Positions 11,157-20,515 of a stretch of DNA of 64,000 nucleotides are shown here, one piece after another. The position numbers and the translations under genes are program-made. This DNA is from Salticus scenicus. Its lineage: Eukaryota > Arthropoda > Arachnida > Araneae > Salticidae. The notes beneath the pieces were generated by a model. It ran no database searches and was not told the origin of the DNA. It was given only the letters and a program-made list of their open reading frames with translations. Positions within the stretch are counted from its first letter, which is position 1. Each line of letters opens with the position of its first letter. The stretch is taken from positions 248,828,731 to 248,892,730 of the forward strand of contig OZ005660.1 of assembly GCA_963930645.1 (NCBI GenBank), in the 5' to 3' direction.

Positions 11157-11332
11157 AAATTTGTCTTTTTAAAATATTTTTACACAACAGTATCAAGGAT
11201 TTAATTTCTGACTGTAAAAACAGAATTGAAAAAAAATTACATTTTTTTCTATTTACAGGGTTTTCTTGGCCCTATCTAGGGCCCCCTTGTTCACTGGGCC
11301 CGAAGCTGCAGCCCCCTCTTAACTGGGCTCTG

Positions 11333-12281
11333 CTCTACTCTAGTACCTGCGTATGTTGTAAAAAGATTGTGGAACTGTAAATACAGAGCTAATAATTTCA
11401 TGACGATTTCCTGCATATTTATATATAGTTGCACCTTCAATAAATTATTGCATATCAAATTTTTGTACATATCACTCGCGAAGTGACTCTGCGAGTTTTT
11501 ATACGTATATATAATTATTAATATGACGGCTTAGGACAAAATTTCATTGAATATTTGATTTTATGTACACAAGGAGGATTTTTTTAAACCAATCAATGGA
11601 AAAATAAAAATCATTATTTATAATAATTAAAAAAAAGAAAAAGAAAAACCCAAAGATTTATTTATTTATATTTTTTTATATGTAGAAGCTACTAAAAAAA
11701 ATTCCTCCAAGTAGTTTTTGAGACACTTAATTCGAGATGTTTATCTGTTGCTGACTTACCTAATCAGGACAACTGCCAATTTTTCTGTCGTAACAAAATA
11801 ATAAATGCTAAAGGACATAATAAAAGTGGTTTATGTAATAAATTTAGAAAAAAAAAAAAAAAAAAAAAAGGAAGGAAGGAAGAAAACAAAGAAAAAAAGA
11901 CTGTTAGAACCTTTTTTAAGGTGTGAACCTACTATCCCACCTCCGGTTTCGAACTCCCCACTTTCGATTCTCAGTATCCCACTTCCAGTTTTCCAGTCTT
12001 TACCACAATTTGGAAAAATGATATATGCACACTACAACTGCCTTAATTCTAAAGTTCCCTCGTTTGAAGATTTATTCGACCGAGTGCCAAAAATCACTTT
12101 TTTAGGCTCAAAAGAAATAAAAACATGTAAATCAGATCGAAATTGAAATTTGAGAGTATTGTTTGTATTGCTCGATATCGAAATTTTTAACTCCAAAATA
12201 ATACCTTCTGTAACATGTTACAGTAAAAACTGTTGTCTTTCTGCAGTATATAAATATCAGTTTCCCTCCTCCCTTCTTATC
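11333..12281. other. Intergenic AT-rich stretch before the Copia element
   Basis: Contains a long purine run at about 11848-11900 (A-rich then GGAAGG repeats). The plus-strand frame through it (11805-12146) is low-complexity and has no recognisable motif. Nothing else is supported. Confidence 0.5.
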
Positions 12282-12533
12282 TGTTAATATTATGAACTTC
12301 AATTAACTCTTTACTCCATGTACCTTCTCGTGTTCGTAAAGCTTTTACATGTAACCTTTTCTTTGTGCAGATGCCAAGTTCTTTTTCCTGTTCAGTTTAT
12401 TGATGTTGTAGCATTCGTATGGCGTTTGGTTTATATCCTATGTAACTACTACAAAATTTGTCGTTTTCTGTAACTACGTTTATTAAAACTCAAGATCTAA
12501 TCTCTGCTACTTAATTTTGTTAAAGTGTCAACA
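12282..12533 (+). repeat. Copia 5' LTR (252 bp)
   Basis: Begins TGTTAATATTATG and ends GTGTCAACA. It is 99.2% identical to the 3' LTR (250 of 252). Confidence 0.96.
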
Positions 12534-12548
12534 GGTTATGGAGCCCAG
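12534..12548 (+). other. Copia primer binding site, initiator-Met half-tRNA type
   Basis: GGTTATGGAGCCCAG directly follows the LTR. Drosophila copia uses an internal segment of initiator tRNA-Met (GGTTATGGGCCCAG type); the match here is close but carries a small difference in the centre. Confidence 0.75.
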
Positions 12549-12667
12549 ATTCGCGTCCTACTGCGCCAGAGTTAAGTGAAAAGTATCGAAGTAAGCAGTA
12601 AGCCTATTCAAGATGATCGAGATTCACGGTGTAAAACTGATCTTGGCGATATAATTAATAGCTAATT

Positions 12668-13435
12668 ATGGAAATATTTACGACAGATAAACTTCTTGGC
12701 TCAGAAAATTGGGTAAGGTGGAAATGGATGGTAGAAGGCCTGCTTATGGAAAAGGAAAACGCATACGAGGTGTGTATTGGCGAAATCGTAAAGCCAGAAC
12801 CGGTTCCCGGAGATGCTACAGCAGATATTCGAAATGCATACAACAGTGTGTTAACAAAGTTTGATAAAGGTAATAGAGCTGCTCGAGGAATCTTTTCCCG
12901 GACACTTGATTCTAGAATATGTGATCTTGTAGCGATGTGTAAAACTACCAGGGAAATATGGGTAAAATTGCATGAATTGTTTGAACAGAAAAACACGCAA
13001 GCACAATATGCATGTCAGTTGCAATTTTCATCATTTACACGAGATCCTACAAGTACAATGGCTATGCATATAGCGCAATTGGAGCGCCTAGTTTCACGTA
13101 TGTCTGATTTAGATATTAAACCCAATGACTTTGTAATAATGAGTAAACTCTTGGAAACTTTATCTAGTGACTTTGAACCCCTGAAAATGTCTTGGTGTAC
13201 AAGGCCTGAAGAGCAACAAACACTAACAGAATTGAAAAAACTGTTGATTGCAGAAGAGCAGAGAAGACTGACAGAATCTTCTTCTCGAGAAACTGAACTT
13301 ACTGCTTTACATGCCAAATCCAATTTGGGGAAAGGTCGAGGTAGCACAGCCAAATTTGAAAAGCCTGCAAATAAACAGGAAAAGCAATATAAATGCTTCA
13401 AATGTGGAACACGAGGCCACATAAATGAAAAATAA
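12668..13435 (+). CDS. gag: Copia Gag with zinc knuckle
   Basis: Gag forms the particle around the element RNA. The first ATG after the primer site opens a 255-codon frame. Its start, EIFTTDKLLGSENWVRWKWM, is the typical N-terminus of Copia Gag proteins (gag_2/UBN2 type) and a zinc knuckle begins at the end (CFKCGTRGH). The frame stops at TAA (13433-13435) inside the knuckle, before its last Cys. The remaining residues (NNCNYKKN) are read in the +1 frame, which is that of pol. The break is most simply a small indel in the A run at about 13427-13431; no canonical -1 slippery heptamer is present. Confidence 0.9.
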   Translation: MEIFTTDKLLGSENWVRWKWMVEGLLMEKENAYEVCIGEIVKPEPVPGDATADIRNAYNSVLTKFDKGNRAARGIFSRTLDSRICDLVAMCKTTREIWVKLHELFEQKNTQAQYACQLQFSSFTRDPTSTMAMHIAQLERLVSRMSDLDIKPNDFVIMSKLLETLSSDFEPLKMSWCTRPEEQQTLTELKKLLIAEEQRRLTESSSRETELTALHAKSNLGKGRGSTAKFEKPANKQEKQYKCFKCGTRGHINEK

Positions 13436-15914
13436 TTGTAACTATAAGAAAAATACTGTGCATGATAAAAGGTCTAAAGAAGAAGAGGTTTTTATTAGTG
13501 AATGTCTTGCAGCTGGTAGTGATGACACATGGGTAATTGACACAGGGGCCACACAACATATCACAAACAGAAATGATTGCTTTCAAAGTTTTACAAAATA
13601 TAAATGCCCAATAGAAGTGAGAGTTGGAAATAGCTCAACAATGAAAGCATATGGTCATGGCAAGATATGTGTGAAAATGCTTGTACATGGTAGCTGGAAA
13701 GACAGTGTAATGGAAAATGTACTATATGCTCCAGATTCTTCAAGAAATTTATTTTCTGTAAGTCAAGCATTAGACCATGGATCAAAGTTCAACATGTCAA
13801 ATGACAAATGTGAATTTATAAAGCCGAAAGGTGTCGTTGCTGTTGGAATACGCAATGGAAATTTATTCAGACTTTTATGTAAAATGGTTGTACCTCAAGT
13901 AAGTGTGCTCAGCACTATTACAACGTCCTCTTCGGAAGTTCAATTGAATGAAGTGAACTCTCTCCAAATCTGGCATGAGAGACTAGGACATTTGAATAAG
14001 CAACATGTGAAAAAATTTCTTCAATCTCAAGGTATTGATGTGCAAAATGGTAATGATTTCTGTGAAGCATGCGTATTAGGTAAGCAACATAGATTACCAT
14101 TTCAAAAACGACAGCAACGTGCTAAGGATATTGGTGAGGTTATACATACTGACGTCTGTGGACCTATGGAGGAAAAATCAGTAGGTGGTTCTAATTATTT
14201 TGTTTGTTTTACTGATGATTATTCTAAGTACAGAAAAGTGTATTTTCTTAAACATAAATCAGAAGTTGTGAAAAAATTTGAAGAATTTTGTGTTTTCTTT
14301 AAAAATCAAACGCAGAAACCTATCAAGGCAATACTCAGTGATGGTGGATTAGAATATAATAACAAAGATCTCAAAGGTTTGCTGCAGAAAATGGGAACTC
14401 AGTTTCGCTATACTACACCCTATACACCTCAACAAAATGGATCAGCTGAGCGAAATAACAGAACTGTTGTTGATCTACCTCGATCAATCATGATTGCTAA
14501 GGATTTGCCAAAATCATTGTGGGCTGAAATAGTCAATGCTGTAGTGCACATATTGAATCGTGCTGGAACATCACCAATTGAAGAAAAATCTCCTTATGAA
14601 GTTTTTTGGGGTACAACTCTAAGACTAGACCACTTTAGAATTATTGGCACAGAGTGTTTTGTCCATACTCCTAAGCAGAAACATAAGAAATGGGATCCAA
14701 AAGGTCAAAAAGGAATCTTAGTTGGCTATTTAGATGAAGTTGATGGTCATCGTGTATGGTTAAAAGACAAAAGAAAGATAGAACGAACAAGAGATGTAGT
14801 ATTTTCTCCTGAATCAGCATCAGCGTCAGCCATTGTCAGAGTTGAACCAGAATCTAATGTTGAACCACCAGATATTACACCCACTACTGAAACTGAATTT
14901 GATTCAGATGACACTCCTGAGGATGTAAACTGTGTTCGAGAACTAAGGGATAGAAAAGGACTGAAAGCACCTGTACATCTTATTGAATGTTGTATTGCAG
15001 AACAGCTTGAGCCAGAACATTACTATCAAGCAATAAAATCTGAAAATGCCAATGAATGGCAGATTGCAATGGATGAAGAAATTAAATCGTTATCTGAGAA
15101 TAAAACATGGTATTTAACAGACCTACCAGAAGGAAGACGAGCCATTGCAAATAAATGGGTGTATAAAGTGAAGTATCATGCCAGTGGTGAAATCGATAGA
15201 TTCAAAGCTAGGTTGGTGGTAAAAGGTTTTTCACAAAGGAAAGGAGTAGATTATTTTGAAACGTTTAGTCCGGTGGCACGTTTTGAAAGTATCCGTGCTT
15301 TGATCAGTGTGGCTGCAAATGAGGGCTTGGAGCTGACACAGTTTGATGTGAAAACTGCCTTTTTGTATGGGACATTAGAAGAAGAAATCTACATGAAACA
15401 GCCAGAAGGTTATGATGACAACTCAGGTCGAGTATGTCGATTAGTAAAAAGTCTCTATGGACTAAAACAATCACCGAGATGTTGGAACAAGCGATTCACA
15501 GAATTTCTAGAAAAGTATGGTTTAAAGGCAAGTAATGCTGATCCATGTCTGTTTTCCAACAATGGCAAACAACAGAAGTTATTATTAGCATTATATGTTG
15601 ACGATGGACTTGTTGCCACGACTCCACAAATAAAGAATAATTTCCTTCGGGAATTGCAGCATGAGTTTAAAGTGACGCATAAAGATGCTGAATACTACCT
15701 TGGCTTAGAAATAAAAAAGCTGAAAAGTGGTGATATTGCAATCAGTCAGAAAAATTATGCTTACAAGGTTTTGGAAAAGTTCAACATGAAAGATGCCAAC
15801 CCTGTTTCTACACCCATGGAAAGAGGCAATCTTTCAGGGGAAGATTCTCTAAAAGTTTATTTGGAGAAAATCATTTACAGGCAGGCGGTTGGGTTGTTCA
15901 CAATTTTTAGATAA
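13425..15914 (+). CDS. pol: Copia Pol: protease, integrase and reverse transcriptase, RNase H deleted
   Basis: 829 codons. Protease active site WVIDTGATQHIT (about residues 35-46). Integrase zinc site WHERLGHLNKQH...CEACVLGKQH (about 180-220), then catalytic residues Asp in HTDVCGPM, Asp in LSDGGLEY and Glu in GSAERNNR. Reverse transcriptase begins with NEWQIAMDEEI and contains TFSPVARFESIR, FDVKTAFLYG, SLYGLKQSPRCW and the YVDD box (ALYVDDGL). After PVSTPMERGNLSG and IYRQAVG the sequence jumps to LFTIFR and a stop. The other frame there (QFLDKAEQRHWYGENNKIV) reads as the normal C-terminus, so most of RNase H was removed by a deletion near 15890. The ATG at 13425 is probably not a natural start; intact Copia elements have one gag-pol frame. 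Confidence 0.93.
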   Translation: MKNNCNYKKNTVHDKRSKEEEVFISECLAAGSDDTWVIDTGATQHITNRNDCFQSFTKYKCPIEVRVGNSSTMKAYGHGKICVKMLVHGSWKDSVMENVLYAPDSSRNLFSVSQALDHGSKFNMSNDKCEFIKPKGVVAVGIRNGNLFRLLCKMVVPQVSVLSTITTSSSEVQLNEVNSLQIWHERLGHLNKQHVKKFLQSQGIDVQNGNDFCEACVLGKQHRLPFQKRQQRAKDIGEVIHTDVCGPMEEKSVGGSNYFVCFTDDYSKYRKVYFLKHKSEVVKKFEEFCVFFKNQTQKPIKAILSDGGLEYNNKDLKGLLQKMGTQFRYTTPYTPQQNGSAERNNRTVVDLPRSIMIAKDLPKSLWAEIVNAVVHILNRAGTSPIEEKSPYEVFWGTTLRLDHFRIIGTECFVHTPKQKHKKWDPKGQKGILVGYLDEVDGHRVWLKDKRKIERTRDVVFSPESASASAIVRVEPESNVEPPDITPTTETEFDSDDTPEDVNCVRELRDRKGLKAPVHLIECCIAEQLEPEHYYQAIKSENANEWQIAMDEEIKSLSENKTWYLTDLPEGRRAIANKWVYKVKYHASGEIDRFKARLVVKGFSQRKGVDYFETFSPVARFESIRALISVAANEGLELTQFDVKTAFLYGTLEEEIYMKQPEGYDDNSGRVCRLVKSLYGLKQSPRCWNKRFTEFLEKYGLKASNADPCLFSNNGKQQKLLLALYVDDGLVATTPQIKNNFLRELQHEFKVTHKDAEYYLGLEIKKLKSGDIAISQKNYAYKVLEKFNMKDANPVSTPMERGNLSGEDSLKVYLEKIIYRQAVGLFTIFR

Positions 15915-15962
15915 AGCTGAACAGAGACATTGGTATGGTGAAAATAACAAAATTGTAAGTTC

Positions 15963-15971
15963 AAGGGGAAG
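15963..15971 (+). other. Copia polypurine tract
   Basis: AAGGGGAAG lies immediately before the 3' LTR, where plus-strand DNA synthesis would be primed. Confidence 0.8.
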
Positions 15972-16223
15972 TGTTAATATTATGAACTTCAATTAACTCT
16001 TTACTCCATGTACCTTCTCGTGTTCGTAAAGCTTTTACATGTAACCTTTTCTTTGTGCAGATGGCAAGTTCTTTTTCCTGTTCAGTTTATTGATGTTGTA
16101 GCATTCGTATGGCGTTTGGTTTATATCCTATGTAACTACTACAAAATTTGTCGTTTTCTGTAACTACGTTAATTAAAACTCAAGATCTAATCTCTGCTAC
16201 TTAATTTTGTTAAAGTGTCAACA
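15972..16223 (+). repeat. Copia 3' LTR (252 bp)
   Basis: Same sequence as 12282-12533 apart from C to G at 16064 and T to A at 16171. It is followed by the second TTATC target copy. Confidence 0.96.
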
Positions 16224-16404
16224 TTATCCTATAATACAGAAATTACACCCTAGGCAAAATCTAAGTATACAGTCGTAAACTAGGCGTTAACTACTAATCA
16301 TTTGGTACCATACGCATGTTTATTTGCGGCAAAATTATTTAGGAAGCATTTTTTTTTTGACTTAGAAGGCTATATAGATTGTTTTTCCAAGAAAATCATT
16401 AATA

Positions 16405-16642
16405 TTACACACCTTGTTTTCCTCTGCGTGAATGTGTAAATGTCTATTTAGATCTTCCTTAATGGAAAAAAAAATAATCATTCACACATACATGGCTTTT
16501 TTTGTTCTTTACAATTGCGTAGATGTAAATTCAGTTAATCATATACGCTTAAGAACTGACATTATGATTTTTTATCAGAATTGTTGTCAAGCGTGCCAGT
16601 CTGAACCTTTCAGAAAACCCTCTGGAACGAATTTAAAAGATT
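16405..16642 (-). pseudogene. Decayed C-terminal zinc fingers of the adjacent gene
   Basis: Below the stop at 16643-16645 the 84-bp finger periodicity continues in broken form. RGFSERFRLAR is readable near 16590-16630, a histidine-end fragment lies near 16503-16540, and DLNRHLHIHAEE is readable near 16415-16460. Frames differ between pieces and parts are missing, so about two to three further fingers once existed. Confidence 0.7.
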
Positions 16643-17524
16643 TTATAGCCTCTTATTTTTGTGAATGCATACATGTGTGTTTAGGCGATGTTTTTGAGAA
16701 AAACCTTTACAACACAATTCACACACGTACGGCTTTTCTCCTCTGTGAATGTACTCATGAACATTTAGATTTCCCTTTTGTGAAAACCCTTTAAAACACA
16801 CTTGACACACATACGGTTTATCTCCAGTATGAGTGCGTAAATGACATTTCAAACTTTTTCTTTCAGAAAATCCTCTGAAACACGTTTCACACACATACGG
16901 CTTCTCGTCTGTGTGAATACGTAGATGTGCTTTTAGATGACACTTTTGAGAAAAACCTTTATTACACAGTTCACACACATATGGCTTTTCTCCTTTGTGA
17001 ATGTACGCATGTAAATTTAGACTTCCTTTTTGTGTAAAACCTTTACCACACACTTCACATACATAAGGTTTTTCTTTTAAATGAATGCGCATATGTGTTT
17101 TTAAATATCCACTTTGAGTGAAACGTTTTGAACATACCTCACAGACATATTTCTTCTCTTTTATGTGAATGTGAAGATGTCTTTTTAGAGTTTTCCTATC
17201 TGAAAAACCTTTAGAACATGTTTCACACACGTATGGCTTTTCCCCTGTATGTGTGCGTAAATGATTTTTCAGACTTTTTCTCTTAGAAAAATGTTTCGAA
17301 CAAATTTCACAAACGTATGTCTTTTTTTCTGCGTGATTGCGTTGATGCGTTTTTAGATGTCTCTTTTGTGAAAAACCTTTAGAACACAATTTGCACATAT
17401 ATAGCATTTCTTCGATATGAGTGCATGCATTTAAATTTAGATATTGCTTTTGTAGCAATTCATCAGAACATACATTGAGCATGCATGGCTCTTCATCTGT
17501 ATGACTGGTTAATTGTATATCCAT
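16643..17524 (-). CDS. C2H2 zinc-finger protein, nine tandem fingers
   Basis: C2H2 arrays usually bind DNA in the nucleus. Nine classical fingers of the form YVCxxCxKGFSQKxxLxxHxxxH follow each other at 28-residue spacing with TGEKP-like linkers, each with both Cys and both His intact. An earlier degenerate finger (CMLNVC...NLNACTH) precedes them. I chose the ATG at 17522-17524 (MDIQLTSH); the frame continues upstream to 17551 without another ATG. No KRAB, BTB or ZAD domain is seen, so an upstream exon may supply the N-terminus or the copy may be a retained fragment. The array ends in a stop after a finger that lacks a normal linker, and decayed fingers follow. The gene sits about 420 bp from the Copia 3' LTR. 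Confidence 0.82.
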   Translation of the reverse strand: MDIQLTSHTDEEPCMLNVCSDELLQKQYLNLNACTHIEEMLYMCKLCSKGFSQKRHLKTHQRNHAEKKTYVCEICSKHFSKRKSLKNHLRTHTGEKPYVCETCSKGFSDRKTLKRHLHIHIKEKKYVCEVCSKRFTQSGYLKTHMRIHLKEKPYVCEVCGKGFTQKGSLNLHAYIHKGEKPYVCELCNKGFSQKCHLKAHLRIHTDEKPYVCETCFRGFSERKSLKCHLRTHTGDKPYVCQVCFKGFSQKGNLNVHEYIHRGEKPYVCELCCKGFSQKHRLNTHVCIHKNKRL

Positions 17525-17551
17525 AGTTTGTCCACAAAAAATTTCTTTCAA

Positions 17552-17940
17552 TATATTTCAGAAATAAATGTTCGATTCTTTAAATGAGTGCAGTGAAGTA
17601 TTTAGATATTTTTTTACAGAAAATCTTTTGCATTATGATAATTTTACATTAAAAAAAATTCCAATGAATAGGCCACTCTTTGCTTTTAAAATATTTTTCC
17701 TAGAAATAATTCATGAAAATACTCCACATATTTCATTTTCTTTTTTCACTACATGCGATCGGTTATATTTATTTCAAAGTTAGTTTCAGAGGAATATTTC
17801 AAAAATGCACATTGCGAATATTAGTGTTTCTCAGAATGGTACCAGAAGTCTTCTCAGGCTACATTTTTGAGAAGCGGATCAGGATAAAATTGTTCCCCTT
17901 TTGTATAGTTCTATAAAATCAAAACCACGTCTTCGCACAG
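17552..17940. other. AT-rich region upstream of the zinc-finger gene
   Basis: This would be the promoter or an intron of the minus-strand zinc-finger gene. No clear TATA box, splice site or finger remnant could be fixed here. Confidence 0.4.
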
Positions 17941-18092
17941 TGTTACCGTAATGTACAAAAATAACAGTTATCTGCTGCAAGAAACTCTCTGTAATCGTAG
18001 AAAATAAGTTCAAATAACGTAATTTTTTCGTAAATTACTCGTTCCTTGCAGCAGATAACTGTTATTTTTTTTACATTGTAGTTACCGATACA
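17941..18092. mobile_element. Palindromic MITE (about 152 bp)
   Basis: The arms at 17948-17981 and 18044-18085 match as inverted copies around the core TAACAGTTATCTGCTGCAAG. Weaker pairing continues inward (GTAAT...GAAAA) and outward (GTTACCG...GTTACCGA type ends). No coding capacity. The family is not assigned. Confidence 0.7.
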
Positions 18093-18358
18093 AACTGTTT
18101 TCCCCGCTACAAGTACATGTTAAAGGTTGCAACTACGAACACATCGAAATGTTTCGATGATCGAATGTGACGTCACTTCGACGTAATGTTTAGATGCGAA
18201 TTTGAATTTTCGATCACTTCGTACTCTGAGCAGACTTGTAGTAATCTTAATCGCGTAATCGCAATCGATTGTAATCGATTACAAAAGTAACGAAACCGTT
18301 GATTAATCGTAATAAAAAAAAAAAATTAAATTATAATCGTAATCTAATCGTAATCTCA
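18093..18358. other. TAATCG-rich low-complexity segment
   Basis: Between about 18240 and 18358 the motif TAATCG/CGATTA recurs many times (for example CGATTGTAATCGATTAC), next to an A-run. Such tracts are seen in ends of some DNA transposons, but no partner end was found. Confidence 0.5.
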
Positions 18359-19047
18359 TCAGTACAAAAACCCTTAACGGGTTAAAAGTTTGTGAAGTCA
18401 CGCAATCCAAAACTGTGAGTAAAATATATGTAAATGTTATTTTGTATCATAGTGTCCAACTAAGTGAGAATTTGTGCAAAGAGACAGTGTGATGCAAAGA
18501 AAACATTTGTACAAATTTTATATGCAGTTTCGGATAGCGTGACGCAAAAGACAAATCGATTTATTAAAAAAAATAATTTTAATTTATAATGCAAACTCAG
18601 TGAAAGTTTGATTATTTGACAATATATTTGAAAATTAAAAGCACTGTTTCAATGTGTAAATATACTTTATTAGACAAAACAAAGGTAATTTTAATGGAAT
18701 CCAAAAACAAATCTTTTAAAATGACACCGAGGCGTGACTAAAATTTTTATATCATTCCTTTTAAAACTGTTATTTTTAAATTGAAATGCAAATGAAAAAG
18801 CATCAGTGAGCATATTTTATATATTTGTCTTATCTTGAAGTTAAAAATATTATGTTTGCATTGTAAATATAAATAAAAGAAAAAAGCAAATGATCAAATA
18901 AGAAAATCTATGTATATTTTAACTAATAGAAAAGCGTCACTTAAAATTTGATATCATTATTTTTAAGACCCATATTTCAAATTCTTATAGTGATAAAGTA
19001 GCTGCGTTACAAATTTTTAACCCGTTAAGGGCTTTTGTACTGATATC
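18359..19047. mobile_element. CAGTACAAAA-type terminal-inverted-repeat element, single-unit copy
   Basis: The ends read CAGTACAAAAACCCTTAACG and its inverse (roughly 35 bp paired, ending ...TTTGTACTG). No coding capacity. Most of its length matches both arms of the fold-back at 37091-38216. Its right flank (19048-19150, resuming at 20148-20280) matches, inverted, the left flank of that fold-back (about 36870-37090), so the family extends beyond these ends. Confidence 0.75.
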
Positions 19048-19150
19048 ATTACTTTTTAGAGGTTATTTATCAAAAAATTAAAACAAGTCGTTCCAGCTCA
19101 TAGGAAGGTTAGGTTGATTTATCTTTTCTTATGAAGTTACCACCATTTTT

Positions 19151-20147
19151 TACTTTCCGAACACTATAGTGAGGAAAGTATTGTAATCATGTCAAAAATC
19201 CGAATTCGAGATGTTGATGTTTCTATACGTTTTGAGGTCCAACGAGTACGTTTTCACTATTTTTACGATGATGTATGTATGTGTGTGTGTATGTATGTGT
19301 GTATGTATGTGTGTATGTCTGTGAGTGAACACGCTAGCGTCTAAACGCTTTGTTCGAATAAGCTGAAAGTTGGTACGTATATTGTAAGTCACCATAGTAC
19401 GAACCCTATAGATTTTGGTGAATCTAGCACTTATAGTTTTTTTACTGGGACACAAAGAAAAATTCTTTATCATTATGGCCAAGGGACCAAAATCTTAAAA
19501 GTGCGATAGCATCTAAACGCCTTATTCAATTGAGCAAAAACTTTATACACATATTATAGGTCACAGATACTCAATCTGTATAGATTTTTGAGAATCTAGC
19601 ACTTATAGTTTTTTTACAGGGACACAAAGAAAAATTCTTTGCCAAATTTTTAAAAGTGTCATAGCGTCTAAACGCCTTATTAATCTCAGCAAAGAATTTG
19701 TACACATGTTATAGGTCACATTTGAACCAACTGTATAGATTTTGGTGAATCTAGCACTTACAGTTTTTTTACAGGGACACAAAGAAAATTTTTTTTATCT
19801 TTATGGCCTATGAGACCAGCGATAGCATCTAAATGCCTTATTCAATTGAGCTGAAAATTTGTATAAATATTATAAATCACTGTTGCACTAACTATAAGCA
19901 TTTTGGTGAATCTAGCATTTATAGATTTTTACAGGGACACAACGAAAAATTCTTTATCATTAAGATCTAAGGGCTCAAGGTTCAGTAGCGTTAAATAAAA
20001 CCTCGTGTGATATATGGAGAAAAATACTCAAACACACTGTTATGGTTTTCTCTTTTTTGTTTGTTTAGCAGCTCCTCTTTCTTTATTTTATCTACAAAAC
20101 TGTTAGTTACTCAATGTTCGGAAAGTCGAGTGGAGTCACTCCAGATT
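19151..20147. mobile_element. Hairpin-headed repeat inserted in a shared block (about 1 kb)
   Basis: The head is a perfect-looking hairpin, ACTTTCC...CACTATAGTG...GGAAAGT (19152-19179). The tail contains GTTCGGAAAGTCGAGTGGAG followed by TCACTCCAG. The inverse of 36870-37090 has the same flanking sequence joined without this insert, within a T run (about 36985-36995), so the insert borders are at 19151 and about 20147. The interior is GT-rich near 19270-19325 and then tandem. Confidence 0.72.
19330..19990 (+). repeat. Tandem units (about 150-165 bp, four copies)
   Basis: Each unit contains a TCTAAACGC(C/T)TT box, then TTGGTGAATCTAGCACTTA or a variant, then GGGACACAAAGAAAAATTCT. Copies start near 19341, 19507, 19660 and 19805. 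The same unit appears inverted at 8380-8770 and in part at 61080-61215. Confidence 0.75.
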
Positions 20148-20336
20148 TTTTTTCAAAATGGCAGCTACAATTTATTAATGAACTTGGTGGATTTATTAAA
20201 GAGGGCTATTTATATATGGAGTTTTAAGCAAATCGGTTCAAAAGTTATTGTGATAATTTTCAAGTGGCCACCATTTTGAAACAAAGGACAGAGTGACTGA
20301 GAAGCCCAGTGGCATTCTAAAAAATGGCATTCTAAC

Positions 20337-20507
20337 CAGTGGCGGATTTAAGGGGGGGGGGGGCTAGGGGCTAAAGCCCCCCTCCCCCCAAAACACTGAC
20401 ATTCACAACTGAATATTGCAATTGTGAATTTTTTATTGGTCTAGAATAACACTTTGAAAAATCTCCCCCCCCCCAAAAAAAAAAGTCAAGTTCTGGATCC
20501 ACTACTG
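20337..20507 (-). mobile_element. hAT-like MITE, CAGTGGCGGAT family, copy A (171 bp)
   Basis: Ends CAGTGGCGGATTTAAG and CTGGATCCACTACTG, with C-rich and G-rich subterminal tracts. Perfect 8-bp target duplication ATTCTAAC (20329-20336 and 20508-20515). It is inverted relative to copies B, C and D. Confidence 0.92.
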
Positions 20508-20515
20508 ATTCTAAC

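Larger units (their letters stand above)
7843..11332 (-). mobile_element. hAT-like element with decayed transposase
   Basis: The ends are a perfect 12-bp inverted pair: CAGAGCCCAGTT at 7843 and AACTGGGCTCTG ending at 11332. Both ends continue into GGGCCC-rich subterminal DNA. The flanks are CTCTGCTC (7835-7842) and CTCTACTC (11333-11340), a 7/8 match, as expected for an old 8-bp hAT duplication. The minus-strand transposase remnant at 10451-11156 supports the class. Later insertions fill the interior: a fragment of the hairpin-headed repeat family (8380-8770) and another element end (10396-10450). A perfect 9-bp stem lies at 10090-10112. Confidence 0.6.
12282..16223 (+). mobile_element. Ty1/Copia LTR retrotransposon, recently inserted, pol-deleted (3942 bp)
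   Basis: Two 252-bp LTRs (12282-12533 and 15972-16223) flank a primer site, gag and a pol in the Copia order protease-integrase-reverse transcriptase. The target duplication is a perfect TTATC (12277-12281 and 16224-16228). The LTRs differ at only two positions (12374/16064 and 12481/16171), so the insertion is young. Despite that, gag and pol are in different frames at about 13430 and the RNase H end of pol has been deleted near 15890. Confidence 0.97.

Noticed and set aside
13015..14100. Minus-strand open frames opposite gag and pol
   Set aside because: They are shadows of the Copia coding strand.
19192..19482. 96-codon minus-strand frame with a His/Thr tract
   Set aside because: The tract is a translated GT microsatellite inside the hairpin-headed repeat.
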